Positions 45,301-58,400 of a DNA stretch of 64,000 nucleotides are shown here, one piece after another. The notes beneath the pieces are model-generated. The model had not been told where the DNA came from and made no database searches. It worked only from the letters and a program-made list of their open reading frames with translations. Position 1 is the first letter of the stretch. The number at the start of each line of letters is the position of its first letter. Location of the stretch: positions 15,091,050 through 15,155,049 of the forward strand of contig OX578286.1 in assembly GCA_951217055.1 (NCBI GenBank), written 5' to 3'. The translations under genes and the position numbers were made by a program. The stretch is from Gerris lacustris. Lineage: Eukaryota > Arthropoda > Insecta > Hemiptera > Gerridae.

Positions 45301-48300
45301 CGTGACAGTGATTTTGCGTGACGGTGATTTTGGTCGTTTTTTTTTGTTTTTTTTCCGATTCACTCCCGAGCTCCAGAACGTGCTCCAGAACGTCGTTAGG
45401 AACTTCGTTCCAATAAGGAACTTTATAATAAGGAACTTTATAAGGAACTTCGTTCCAATAAGATTTTACATATATACAAAAATAAAACATACGTGTTTTG
45501 AATGAGCAGTCATCACAAGTGAACGGTGTTTCGCCAGTATGCTGCCTAAGATGAAGCTGCAATGTAGCCAGGGTTGACGAAGTGAATGGACAGACCTGAC
45601 AAACATAAGGTCTTAGTTTACCATGAACTATTCTAACATGTTTCTTTAGTGCTTTAGCGCTACTCAATCTCATACCACACTCTCCACATTCCTCCACCTT
45701 CTTCTTTTTCTTCATCTTCTCACTCCTGGACAAATTAGAATAAATATACACATCAAATAATAAAACAACAAAAACAAGTGATAGAAAAGAATGGTATGAA
45801 TAACTGAGTTGGCGTCCAAATAATGAGATTAAAAACCAGTTTTATTTTTGATTTTGTAGAATTTCAGCCAAATTTAAATTTTTATATTTTATAAAGGTCT
45901 TAAAGGTGGATTAAAGAAGTAATAAGATAACAACTCAGTCAAAAATATTTTATCACCAGTAGGGAGAAAAAGTTAAGATTTTAGATTAGTTTAAAGGGAC
46001 TAAAGTAAGTCTTTTCTTCCCTGAACTCAAAAAGTAGGGAGAAAAAGGATTGCCAACTTAATTATTTTGTAAATAGTAGAGAATGAATGGCTAATGTAGT
46101 GAATTTGTTGAAATCAGGTTGGCGACACTGCTTTTTTGACCTTGTATATCAATGTTTTTAATCCTGCATCTAAATTACCTTCTATTTGAGTTTAATTGCG
46201 ATTCTTATTTGTTTTTAATATTAAATTTCTTATATCTGCTATTAAAAAGAGCTAACAATTATTGTTATTTATTAAAATAATAAATAAAACCTGTGCAATG
46301 TGTAAAGATGTGTTTCTCCCTACTGGAGATAAAATATTATATGTACCTTGGGAGTAAAGTGCTATAATTCCCCTTGCGATATTAGCGTTATTCTAGGGAT
46401 GTGGATATATATAAATAGGGACCATGGTTCCTTCAACTTCGCCTCAAGAACCAACTTATTTGCTCAGGGAATAATGGCTTACTTTACTCCCTAGGTGCAT
46501 AAATAACTATTGCTTACTCTTGAGGCAATCCTCTTATTATGTATCTTCTTTGTAGAATTGACAAATTAAAATTATCATTTAGGCCTGAAAATGCCTCAAG
46601 AGCATATAAAATATTGCTGAATGAGGAATTTGATTATTACTTAATTTTTAAATTAATTTTTTTTTTTTAGAACTGATATTCAAAGGGTTCGCAATGACTT
46701 TAAACTGCATAATTTCAAGATAAAAAGAACTTTTTACATACTAGGTTTTTAAATTTTCTGTTGAATCGTATGTAATGTTGATAATATAATTGTTATTGTT
46801 ATATAATATACATATAATGTTAGTTCCAAATTTATTTACTTCACATAAATGACAAACATCTAGAGAGCTGATCTTAAACCTATAAAAGGACAAATCTTTA
46901 AACAACGGATCTCCCCAACACCAAATCTAAACTGTGCCATCGATATATTTGAAATAATATAACAGATATATTTCCTGTTTTGCTGTCATTCAATGTTTAT
47001 CTCTTATTTATAAAAATCACAAATTTAAAACCCGTCAAAATGAAGATTGTAAATATGGGACATGGCAAAACAAATAAAATGACTTTTTTCCGAACTAACT
47101 TTCCATACAGCAAAATTTGCTGAAAACCAATTAAATTCTGCTGAAAGATGGCAAAAAGTATTAAAATAATGCATTGTCATCGTGTTCTGAGCTATGCTCA
47201 AAGTTTCAAATGTCTAGCTATTCGGGAAGTTAGTTAGAAATCGATTTCCAGATTTGTACTGGACAAACAAACAAACAAGAAAGCAAGCTAATAAAAACGT
47301 AGTAAAAAATGGTCTTAATGTTATGGGGAATTTAGTGCTAAATTAGATAAATTGATTAAAAAACGAAGATAATTAACTCAAAAGGAGAAGAAATGAAGGA
47401 TTATATGCAAAATAAAAGCAGGATTATCACTAAACATTAAAAATGGTTATTGGGTCTAAAGGAAAAAATTAAAAGCTCACTTTTGCAATATTTTGACCCC
47501 TCTTTGGGTCACATCTTCAAGCTCATTAGAAGATTACTATTCCAACAATGAAAATGGTTTAGATTTAAAAAAAAAACTTTTTTACTTTGAGAAACAACTC
47601 AAAAATGGAAAGGAAAAGAGGTTGTCTTTCTCCCTTTCTACAAGCTTTTATTTAACTTGCAATGTATGTATGTATGTTCGGGTCAAATCTTGAAACTGAA
47701 TTTTAAAGGAGTTATCCTCAACCGATTGAATTGAAATTTTTCATACACGTTTAGTTTGGATGACAATGCATGGTTAGCTAAGTGACGTTGTTCTAAATCC
47801 AATATGGTGGACAGCACAAGATGGCGGACTAGTTATTTTTTGAGCACAACCATGATATGGGTATCAAATGAAAGGGTTTACTGAGAAGAATACGAATAAA
47901 ATCTTGTTTTTAATTTTTTTTTTTTTTTTTTTATAATCAACTTATTCCTTCAATATTAATATTATTTATACATTTTACTCAAATGTATTCAAGTATGGCA
48001 TAAAAGAGTTTAATAAAAAAAAACCTAAATTATAACAACAACAATAGTGGTAGATGTTTGAAAAATTTCTTGTCGTAATTTTAAGAGTTTGAGCAACTAA
48101 GACTAAGAGCAACTAAGCTAAGACCCTGAGTAGTCCTTGATATTCTACAAGATATTTCTACAATATTTTGTAGAATAAAAACTTAGAGCACAACTAAGCA
48201 AAAGAATTTCACTAGAACCCCCACATTTTATGTGTTAATATTTAAGTATAGTAACACGCCGACTTAAGCTATCCCCATTAATGTAAATTGGAAGTTTCGT

Positions 48301-51300
48301 AACACCCAAAATGGCTGCTGAAAGCGATAAGAAGGTCGATGCTGTAACTTTAAAACCTCCTTTTTTTTGTGATTGTACATCAAAATTTGATAAGAAGATG
48401 CGCACGCAGCCTGTAAACGTCAATTTGTTGTGAGAGGTCCCACCTATTAAGTAAGTCCTGGGTATTACTGTACATTTAAAAAAGTTACATTACCTGTAAA
48501 ATTATACTAATTTCTCTACATTACTATAGGACATGCCTTTTAAACTTGCCTCATTGAAAAAAATGCGGTGTGACCTTGATACCAGGAAGAGACCCAGATA
48601 GGTCATGCTGGCTTTCACACAAAGTTTCTTTTATACCACTATATTGCTATTCCAAAGTAAAAGGCAGTCCAAGCCAAATATTTAGTTCATTTCCATGGGT
48701 TTCCATAACCAATTTAAAAAACTGTTTTGATTTTAATCAAAAGTGTTTCCATCCACCACGTAGTGGAACTTTGATACCCTTAAAAGTAGAGGTTAAGATA
48801 GATTGGGTGATATGTTTTACCCTCTAGAACTTTCCAATTAAATTAATCTTATTAAGGTTTAAAACAGTGGTGATATATAACCTTCTTGTAAACAAAAAAA
48901 TGTCAAATCTTTGTCATGTTTTGACAGCTCGTTCCCATAATTTGTGTCAGGTGAGCGCCATTTTCATTTTCATCAGTCTACTTTGATCAAAATAAATTGG
49001 GGCCAACTCAACTTGGATGTCCAAGTTGACTTTGATACCCTGTTTAAACGATCCAAGTAACATCAAAGTAGAGTCAAAGCTGACTCGGTCCAAATATACT
49101 TTGACCGTGTAAACCCAACTTAAAATATGGCTCTTATTTCACAGGTTTATCCAAAAAGCCAGTAATATAACCACAATCCTGGTTAATTGACTAGTACAAT
49201 TACAGCCCTACGTGAGATTTAATGCTATAGAGTAAATTAGTTATTTGAGGTCATAGATAATTTAAGGCACTTTTTTAGATTGTTACTCCCCTTATAAAAA
49301 AAGAGGGGAGTAACAATCTAAAGAAGGTGTACGGAGTGTTCTTCTTTAGACTGTTACTCCCCTCATAAAAATAGAAGTGTGATATTCCTTTGTCCCAAAC
49401 TAGTTTGTCATTTATATTCTAAAAAACATAGGGGAGTAACAATCTAAAGAAGTACCTAATTTAAAAACCAACTTAATGAATAAGATAACTTCAAAATGTC
49501 AAAAATAAAAGATACCGCCTTCTATCCAAGGATGGCAAATAAGAGGAGTTGTTGGATCAGTAAAATAAAAATGACCTTTTTACAAAAAAAAAAAAAATAG
49601 AAGTAAAATTTCCAATAAGCCTTCTTACTCAGAAGTTGGATGAGCATCTGAAGAATGAGCAAGGAGCTGCTCCTCAGCTACAAAAGATTTCCCGCAAACT
49701 GTACAATAGAAATCTCCCACTGCATGATTCTTAAAGTGTCTCCTTAGCTCCAATCTACTCACAGATTTAAATGTACAAACCTGAAAAAAAATAATAATAA
49801 TAATTATATCTCAGATTACATTTATAATTCCTTTTAGACAATACTTTATACAATTTGGATATATTTTGTCCAGATTTGGGCATCTTCGGACTATTAGAAA
49901 AGTAATTTAAAATTATACATATTTTTTATGCAACACAAAATAATTTTTTTCTTGAAAATTGTCTGATATAAAGGATACATATCTACAAATTTGTTAAAAA
50001 ATTTCAAAGAAAAGATCAGTAAGTTTATACTTACGGAACAATTGAACAAGTCTAGATCTATATGATGTGATTTCCAAAGATGAAGTGCTAGTTCAGACCA
50101 CGTTTTGAATGTATAATGACATCTACAGCACTTGTAAGGTGTCTTCTCTTCGGTATCTGGTGCTAACCAGTGACACTCTAAGTGTAGGTTCATTAGACCC
50201 TCTGTGGAGAACTTCAAGTCACAAGTCTCTTCACTACACCTGAACAGTCAAGTCAAACAAAATTAGATAAAAGCTTGCTAAAGGTGGTCATGCATGAAGA
50301 GGAAATTTTCAAGGAAAATCCTCCGAGATTTCATCACAAACTTCAAAAATTCTTGAGGCCGACTGTCGTCAACTCAATATACGCGGCATCGGCGTAGTTT
50401 GGCCTCAAGGCAGAATAACTTACTGCAGTCCAAAGGTGGACTCATGGCTGCCTCCACATGAACAGGAATTCCTCCTGGTCTAGAGGAATTCCTCCTGACC
50501 TGTACAGGAATTCCTCCTGGACTGTTCAGTCCAAACCTCAAGGATTTACTCTTCTTGTACTGCCACCTTTGGATTATACCAAAGTAGTTTAAAGTAAATT
50601 GCACTTTCATATTACTAAATGAAGTTTGAGAAAAACTTTAGCCACAATCAGATAATAAGTTGAAGGGGTTTGAGGTGATTTCATACATTTCAGCTTTTGG
50701 TCAGCTCCCTCAGAATAATCCCTATTTTAGATTTGGAGTGTACTCAATGTCAGTTGCAATCTCCAAGTCCAGGAGATGGCATGCAAAAAAGTGTCTGGCT
50801 AACATCAAGCTAAAATTTTGTGTATAGGTAAATGTTTTGGTGCCTTTTAAGAATATGTGGTCGGCTGAGTTTGTCTGCGGGACATAGCTTGGCAATAGGC
50901 ATTTGAAAAAACCAACCGGTGGATAGTGGCCATATCCTGCCCTTTTTGGTGGACAATGTGATGTTCATGGTCCTGAGTATAGAACTTGGTTAGTAGACCA
51001 AAATCAAGTTGATGATAGTTTGTCACTTAATAGGCCTCTTTGATTTGAAGTCATATTTTACTAACTCACCTATTAAGTGACAAACTATCATCAACTTGAT
51101 GTTTGGTCTACTAACTAAGTTCGTAATCAGGATCATGAAAATCACATTGTCCACCAAAAAGGGCAGGACATGGCCACTCTCCACCGGTTGGTTTGTTTCA
51201 AATGTCTATTGCCAAGCTATGTCCTGCAGAAGAACTTAGTCGACCATATATTCTAAAAAGCACCAAAAGATTTACTTACACACGAAGTTCTAGCTTGAAG

Positions 51301-54300
51301 TTAGTCAGACACTTTTTACACGCCATCTCCTGGACTATACTGAAATGACAAGAATTATCAAAACTGGATATAAAATGGATAAGCCCATACTTACTTAAAA
51401 TTCTTCTCTTTGACTAGATCAGGGCAATCCTTGCCTTCGTTGACTTCTTCATCGGGTGCCGGTTCTTCCTTCTTAACATTCGTTAGTAGGACATATTCAT
51501 TCTTTGGTTCACTAGCAGTTTGTCTGGTTAACTGTATTATTTTTGGCTGATTGTCTCTCTTAGGAGCTTTACCATTAACTTTGCCTCCTCCTTTTCCTTT
51601 GGGATGCTGAAAAAACAATACAAATCAAAGAGTTGTGAAAGTGAATAGGACTTGAGAATGCAAAATTGACCAGTTAATTGTCTCAAAAAAGATCAAACTA
51701 TGATTAGTTTACTGGTGAAGACCATTAGAAAAACATTTAGAGGGAGCTGTAGTCGTCCCTAGAATATTTGATGCCATAATCAAATTTTTTTAAGACCCTT
51801 ATCGGGATATTTTAGATTAAAAAGTAGGCTCATATTTATTACTCCTGTTATAAAAAAATAAAAAAAATAAAACAGCAAGGAGTGACAACCTAAAGGTGGT
51901 GTATGGAATGTTCTTCATTAGACTAACACTCCCTAAAGCGGACTTCACACGGTCAATATATTGACTCAATATTTGATTTCTGTCAATATATTGACCAAGT
52001 GAGGGGTTTATTGAAGTAATATTTGTCGTTGTCAATATATTGACGAACCTTCAAGAAAAATCAAACTTATTTGATTTTTATTGAAGCTCCGTCAATATTT
52101 GGTCGTATTGTAGAGCTGTCAGTGGCAACTCGTGAAAACTTTTTCCAAAACAAACCTTTAAGCGGACCTCACACGGTCAATATAATTTCCTTCAATATAT
52201 TGAAGGAAATTATATTGACCGTGTGAGGTCTGCTTAAGTAAAAACAGAAGTGCGATATTCTTTTGTCCCAAAGTACATTGGACTAAACATACCTTTGTCT
52301 TATTAGTTGTTAAGACAAAGGAATGTATAAATAATTAAATCCAATTATACTCTAAAACAAAAATATATATTAGGGAGTAACAATCTAAAGAAAAGTATTG
52401 TTTTAGCAGACAAAATTCACTTTTTCTTATAAATGCACCTTCTATGCTTTTTCAGTTCTCAAGATAAAACAGTTAAGTAAAAGAGTTTTAAAAGCGTAGT
52501 TATACCTATTTTTTTATTTTTTTTTTACTATAAAACAGCTGTGGACTGTGGAAATATCAACAATAATTTTTCCTAAAGAAAAAACTGCTTTTTAAAATGA
52601 CAATGCCTCATTAGTTTTTGTGAAATCAAATATTTCTAAAGGCAAAATGCACTATATTAAATAAAACTAATATAAACCCACAACGGTTTGAAACAAAATT
52701 CATAGTCTATACTAACATTTTGTCTACCTATATCAAGTGTAGAATCGCCTCTTAAAGTATTAAGACTCTCCCACAACAGTGCGGGAAAACCGGAAGTGGA
52801 AGGGTTGAGGGACGTATTTTCATTGCGGGATATGAGCCTGTTCGGACAGGAACAAATTGAACAGGCTCATATCCCGCAATATAAACACGTCCCGCATCCA
52901 TCCCACACCCGCTGCCCCGCACTGGTGTAGGAGAGCCTTTAACAACATACTGAAGAATATCCCCTCACCATATTACATCTCTCCTCTTTTGAAGTCTTTC
53001 CAGTACCAGTTGACCTCAGGAACTTAACTAGTTAGTCCACAATGGGGCTCAATGCTGAAAGTCTTTGGCCGCCATTGTTGTAGCTCTGAATTACCACTGC
53101 TGGCAATGTGATACAAGAATTTGAGTCTAAGTTAGTTCACATGTTGTGTGTCTTTGTTGCTGGCTGAATCAGTGGAACAGTGATTCAGCCCACAGAGCAG
53201 TGATTGAATCCCGATGTGGACTAAGCTTTAGGGTGTTTACCTGGCACTTCTTTAGATTGTTACTCCCCTTATAAACAAAACAAAGAGGCGTAACAATCTG
53301 AAGAAGGTGTACAGAATGTTCTTCTTTAGACTGTTACTCCCCTTATAAAAACAGAAGTGTGATATTCCTTTGTCCCAAAGTACATTGGACTAATAATTTA
53401 TTAATTCAAAGTAATTTATTCTAATAAAAACAAAGGGGAGTAAAAATCTAAAGAATTACCGTTTACCTAACACCCAAAATTTGTTTTCTTGTTCAAATCC
53501 TTATTCTGTATGACAATTATAAAGTTTTCAACACTTACATTAGACATATGGGATTTGCACTCGGCCATTGTTTCAAACGGGAGCGAACATTTTCCACACA
53601 TGTATACAGTTGCTTGAGTCTCTGCACTCTTTTCTTCTTCTACTTTTTCTCTTTTAATATCATCAAGGTCTACGTCACAATCACCTTCAAACATCAATTA
53701 ATAAAACATTCATACTATTAGTATTAAAGATGTAATTAGTAATTTACTTGAAAAGTACTTTAAACAATCTGTTTAAAGTACTTTTCACTTCTTGCATAGT
53801 TTGGTCATGGCTATAGTTGACAAACAATGAGGCACGGGCGGCATACTCTATGCATCAATGCATTTTTCAAACTATAAATAGGTCAAATAAAGATTATCTA
53901 GATTGCGTTATGAAAATGCTGAACTAAAAAGTCAATTAATGTATAGTATATTTATTTCTCAATGATAATTTTAATTATAGAAATAAAAATTGCTATAAAA
54001 AAAATAAGTAGTTACTCCTTCAGCGTTTTGACTTAGTATCGGGCTTTCAACCTTAATTAATCATTATTAGTTGTCAAAGTCCTAAGATAACTCCTCACAA
54101 CCATCATCCTAATCCGAAAACTCGTGCAAAACCGAAAAATATTGATCTGAAGGCATAATTTCTCTATACCGGACATGGTGGCACTCAAATAAGACATTCA
54201 CAACAAGATGGAGAACATTTTGATTTTTGCCAGATAGTGTTTCACGTAATTTAAGTTTAAATTACTATTACAATATCACAAAGGCATTATACCATAGAAA

Positions 54301-55416
54301 ACTCATTATTTTAGTATGGAGTTGGATTCAAAAATATTAAAATCTCACTACTGAGGTACTTGCTCCTTTATGGAATCAAAATATTGCACTCCAAAGGATA
54401 TTTTATTCTCCAAAATATTACAACTTAAGATATGCCAAATTCAATCTTGTTTGAATATTTATTTGTAATTTTTGATAATAGTTCAAGTAAAAGCTGCTAT
54501 GCGTTAAGAACTTAACCGTTTGAATGAAAAAGTTTTGATCAAATAGACCTCAGCCAGATGAGGTGTTTGAACTCAAGGAAGCTGAGGTTTTTGAACTCGA
54601 GGAAGCAGAGGTGTTTGAACTCAAGGAAGCTAATGTGTTTGAGCTCAGGGAAGCTGAGGTGCTTGAACTTAGGGAAGCTGATGTGTTTAAACTCAGGGAA
54701 GCTGAAGTGTTTGAACTCAGGGAAGTTGATGTGTTTAAACTCATGGAAGCTGAGGTGTTTGAGCTAAGGGAAGCTGAGGTGTTTGAACTCAGGGAAGCTG
54801 ATGTATTTAAACTCAGGGAAGCTGAGGTGTTGGAGCTCAGGGAAGTTGATGTGTTTAAACTCATGGAAGCTGAGGTGTTTGAGCTAAGGGAAGCTGAGGT
54901 GTTTGAACTCAGGGAAGCTGATGTATTTAAACTCAGGGAAGCTGAGGTGTTGGAGCTCAGGGAAGTTGATGTGTTTAAACTCATGGAAGCTGAGGTGTTT
55001 GAGCTAAGGGAAGTTGATGTGTTTAAACTCATGGAAGCTGAGGTGTTTGAGCTAAGGGAAGCTGAGGTGTTTGAACTCAGGGAAGCTGATGTGTTTAAAC
55101 TCAGGGAAGCTGAGGTGTTTGAGCTAAGTGAAGCTGAGGTGTTTTTCTAGGTGTTACCCTTCCTGGCATTAACTGCTTGAACAAAATATATTTTTTATAC
55201 CCCTCTAGCATTATCTACAACCATTTTTTATTTATTTTATTTTTTCATTCACAGAGAAAATAAGTGTTAAGTAACATTTTTGTAATTTTACAGCTTCTTA
55301 ATTTATGATTCTAGTCTACTACAGGGTAATGCATTCAGCAGCTTTACATATATTATAAACCAATTCACAGAAAATCAAGTATTAATCATAAGGGTTTTTT
55401 TTTTTTTTTTTTTTTT

Positions 55417-55489
<73 letters not shown>

Positions 55490-58400
55490 TTAACAAAAAA
55501 AGAAAATAGCTTTTAATAAAGAAAAATAATTAAAACGATTGCTTCAAAATAAAATAACAAATGAAAAAAAGTAATAAAAAGTGCAATAATAGAAAGTACC
55601 TTTTAATATTACCATTCCATCCTTCTGAGTATTATTCTGAAAATTCAGGATATCAATTAAAACAAACAACAATTAAATACACAACTAAATAAACTAAGTA
55701 TAATGTAAGCAGACATTTTAGAAATAAATCAAAAGGGGTCCAAATCCACTTCCTTTTTTCTCTAATCAAGAATTAGATGTTTAAAAATGAATTTATAGTG
55801 ATCCTTTGCATAAGATCTAGAATTTAGTTGCAGATCTGCATAAGATCTGCAAATAAAAGAAGGATAGTTATGTCTTGAATTTCTTGCCAAAGATTTGAAA
55901 CTAGGTATGGAGGGTTTAAGCATTTTTAACTTATACCTCTTTGAACCGACCTCTTACGCTAAACACAATTTTAACACAAAAAAAAAAATAGTGCTTCGAT
56001 AACTTGCTTAAGAAGCTGCAGGCATAGCTCTGAGCTAACCCATGACCTTTAAACATTAAATATACTCCTTTTTATACTCCAGTGAGGTTGAAACTAAAGG
56101 TTCAGTTTCTAAACCCAAAAAAAAGAAAACCTAGGTGTTTATTGCGGCCTATACACAGGAGAACCTGATTTGTCGATCTCAACAGCAAGAACTAGGTTCG
56201 TTTGCGTGTGGAGGTCTAATCAGCCAAGTTCATGATGAACTTGGTATTTTTATCAGGTTGGAACTTGGTTCCCTCAACCAAGATCAGGAAACCAGATTTG
56301 CTGGCATCTGTTTAACAATATTTCTTTAAATTAATAAAAAATGTAATTACAGTAGAGTCTCGCTTATCCGGACATCCGTTTACTCCGGACGGGCCAAAAA
56401 CTATGTACAAATTGGAACCAGGGTCTGTTCTGATTTATGAATAATTAAGATAATTGGAGTTTCTACTTTTATTGTCCATTAAAAATGTATAAAATTGTTC
56501 CTAGTACAGTTTACAGGTGTATATTCCAACGTTCTAACACGAGGAATACCCAGTATTTTTGTTAAAAATAAACTGATTTAGAATAATTAGGAATAAGTAA
56601 GAACTTCAATAAATCTCTTTCGGTTCCATAGAAATGTAAGGGGTGGAAGATATAAAGGTAGTGTATTCCAATAAATACAATTTTATGTGACTGAGATGGG
56701 GAGAGTGTTTTAAGAAACATACAGCGGCGGCTCAACGCAGTTCCAAGAAATTTTGCCAAGCTGCCAATGTCAAATGTCTCAACTTTTTTTGAAATGATTA
56801 TCGCTCCTCGAATTTCATATCGGAACACAGGAAGTTCTTCTCAGGAAGTCCCTTCTATACCTGCCACCTGCGTAATAGATTGTCGTTTTATTTTAATTCA
56901 TTTGATATTCGGACTGGTGACAGAAAAGCTCTTAACTTAAATAGTGGACCTACGTTGTATAAGCATGTTTTGGAGACTAATAAAAGTAATTTTTACGATA
57001 AAAACATTGATTTTACTAGTTTTCCTTACTAAAACTTGTTTTACAGACATTTTACAACTGATTCCGTTTAATCCGGTAATCCAGACTGGGTCCGGTCCCG
57101 TCAAACCCGGATTAGCGAGACTCTACTATAGAACTTAATTAATTTAAAACTTACAATTAAATGAAATGATTTAAGATGCCTAATAACATCACTCTTATCA
57201 TTGGAAGCATGCTGACAGAGTCTGCACTGAAACAGCACCACAGTCTGTATAAAAGCGTCTAACGATCCGTTCAATAGATCTATGTCTACAGATTTAACAG
57301 AAACAACGTCGGAGATATCACTGCTAGATACTGCCTCATGAGAACTCATCCCGTAGCTTATTGCATCTGATGATTCACCTAGATCTCCATTAGCAAAACT
57401 TAACGAACATGTGCTGTTTGTAAAGCTCAGTGTTTCAGAGGATCCATCCACTAAACCATTTGTCTGAAAAAGAATTAAAATAAATAAATGATTAGAATAA
57501 CAAAAATAAAGGTTTTTTTTTTTAAATAAGAGATAAACTTGTCAAGGAATAAAGAAGAGACGTCTTTCCACTTAAAGTAACTTTGTTGTACCAAGCTGGC
57601 TTTTAATCATTCCACCACTAGTGGTTGAAAGCATTATTCCTGAAAAATAAAACACTTTACAGTTTTCAGCACCAATCTCAAGCGGATATCCTTTACAGTA
57701 CAGGTTTATTGTTATGTTTACATACAACAATTTATGCAATGTCAAATTAATGTTTTAGTTTTGAAAATAAGTTTGAGTGAGTTTAAGGGGTGTTTTCATA
57801 CAATGTGTAAGACGTGGGGTACTGCTTTAGTACAAATCAGTAGGGGTGTTTTCCTAGAGCCTGTGTGACGCTAACGGCTCACCTCCGTCAATGTGTCAGA
57901 CACAAACCCTCGTGCGGCTCTGACATACTTTGGCTTCTATTCTTCTTGTAAAAAATCTGTTTCTAGTTTTTTTCTCACAATGGCAGGAAAAAAAGTAATT
58001 TTTTAGTGTTAAAGAGGACAACCGCTTGATTGAAGAAGTCCACAACTTTCCATGCATATATCACATGAAGTCTACCGCGTACAGGAACCATATGGCTGCA
58101 AAAAAAGTGCATGGATTTGAGTATTATGGCCGACGGGGGTTCCCCTTTGAGAGATCGAGCGCATACATAAGTAGTTCTTCGTCTGCGGCTTCCAGATTCA
58201 AATAAGTCAATGAAGCAAATCCAGAATTTTCTCCAGAAGCAAATAAGTCAATGAAGTAGACATGACAAACGATGGAATCAGACTGAAGAAAAAGGTATTG
58301 CGCCAGCCACATTTTAGGAAAACACCCTATGCACGTCCGACGCTACCAATGCGATGGACGCCCGCATCTGACTTGTTGTAGGAAAACACACCTTTTAGAC

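Noticed and set aside
48900..49140. MITE with tcaaagtagagtcaaag motifs
   Set aside because: Repeated motifs are visible but I could not define ends or an inverted pair, so no element was called.
54563..55150. 195-aa + strand protein of 8-residue repeats
   Set aside because: Open only because the satellite unit is 24 bp; the opposite strand is open too. No start context or splice sites.
55032..55150. Alternative zinc-finger exon from the minisatellite, minus strand
   Set aside because: Possible AG sites exist upstream, but the pyrimidine tract is poor and no donor of matching phase is evident.
56562..56828. 88-codon minus frame as a pogo transposase
   Set aside because: No DDE/D or helix-turn-helix signature; lies in AT-rich interior.
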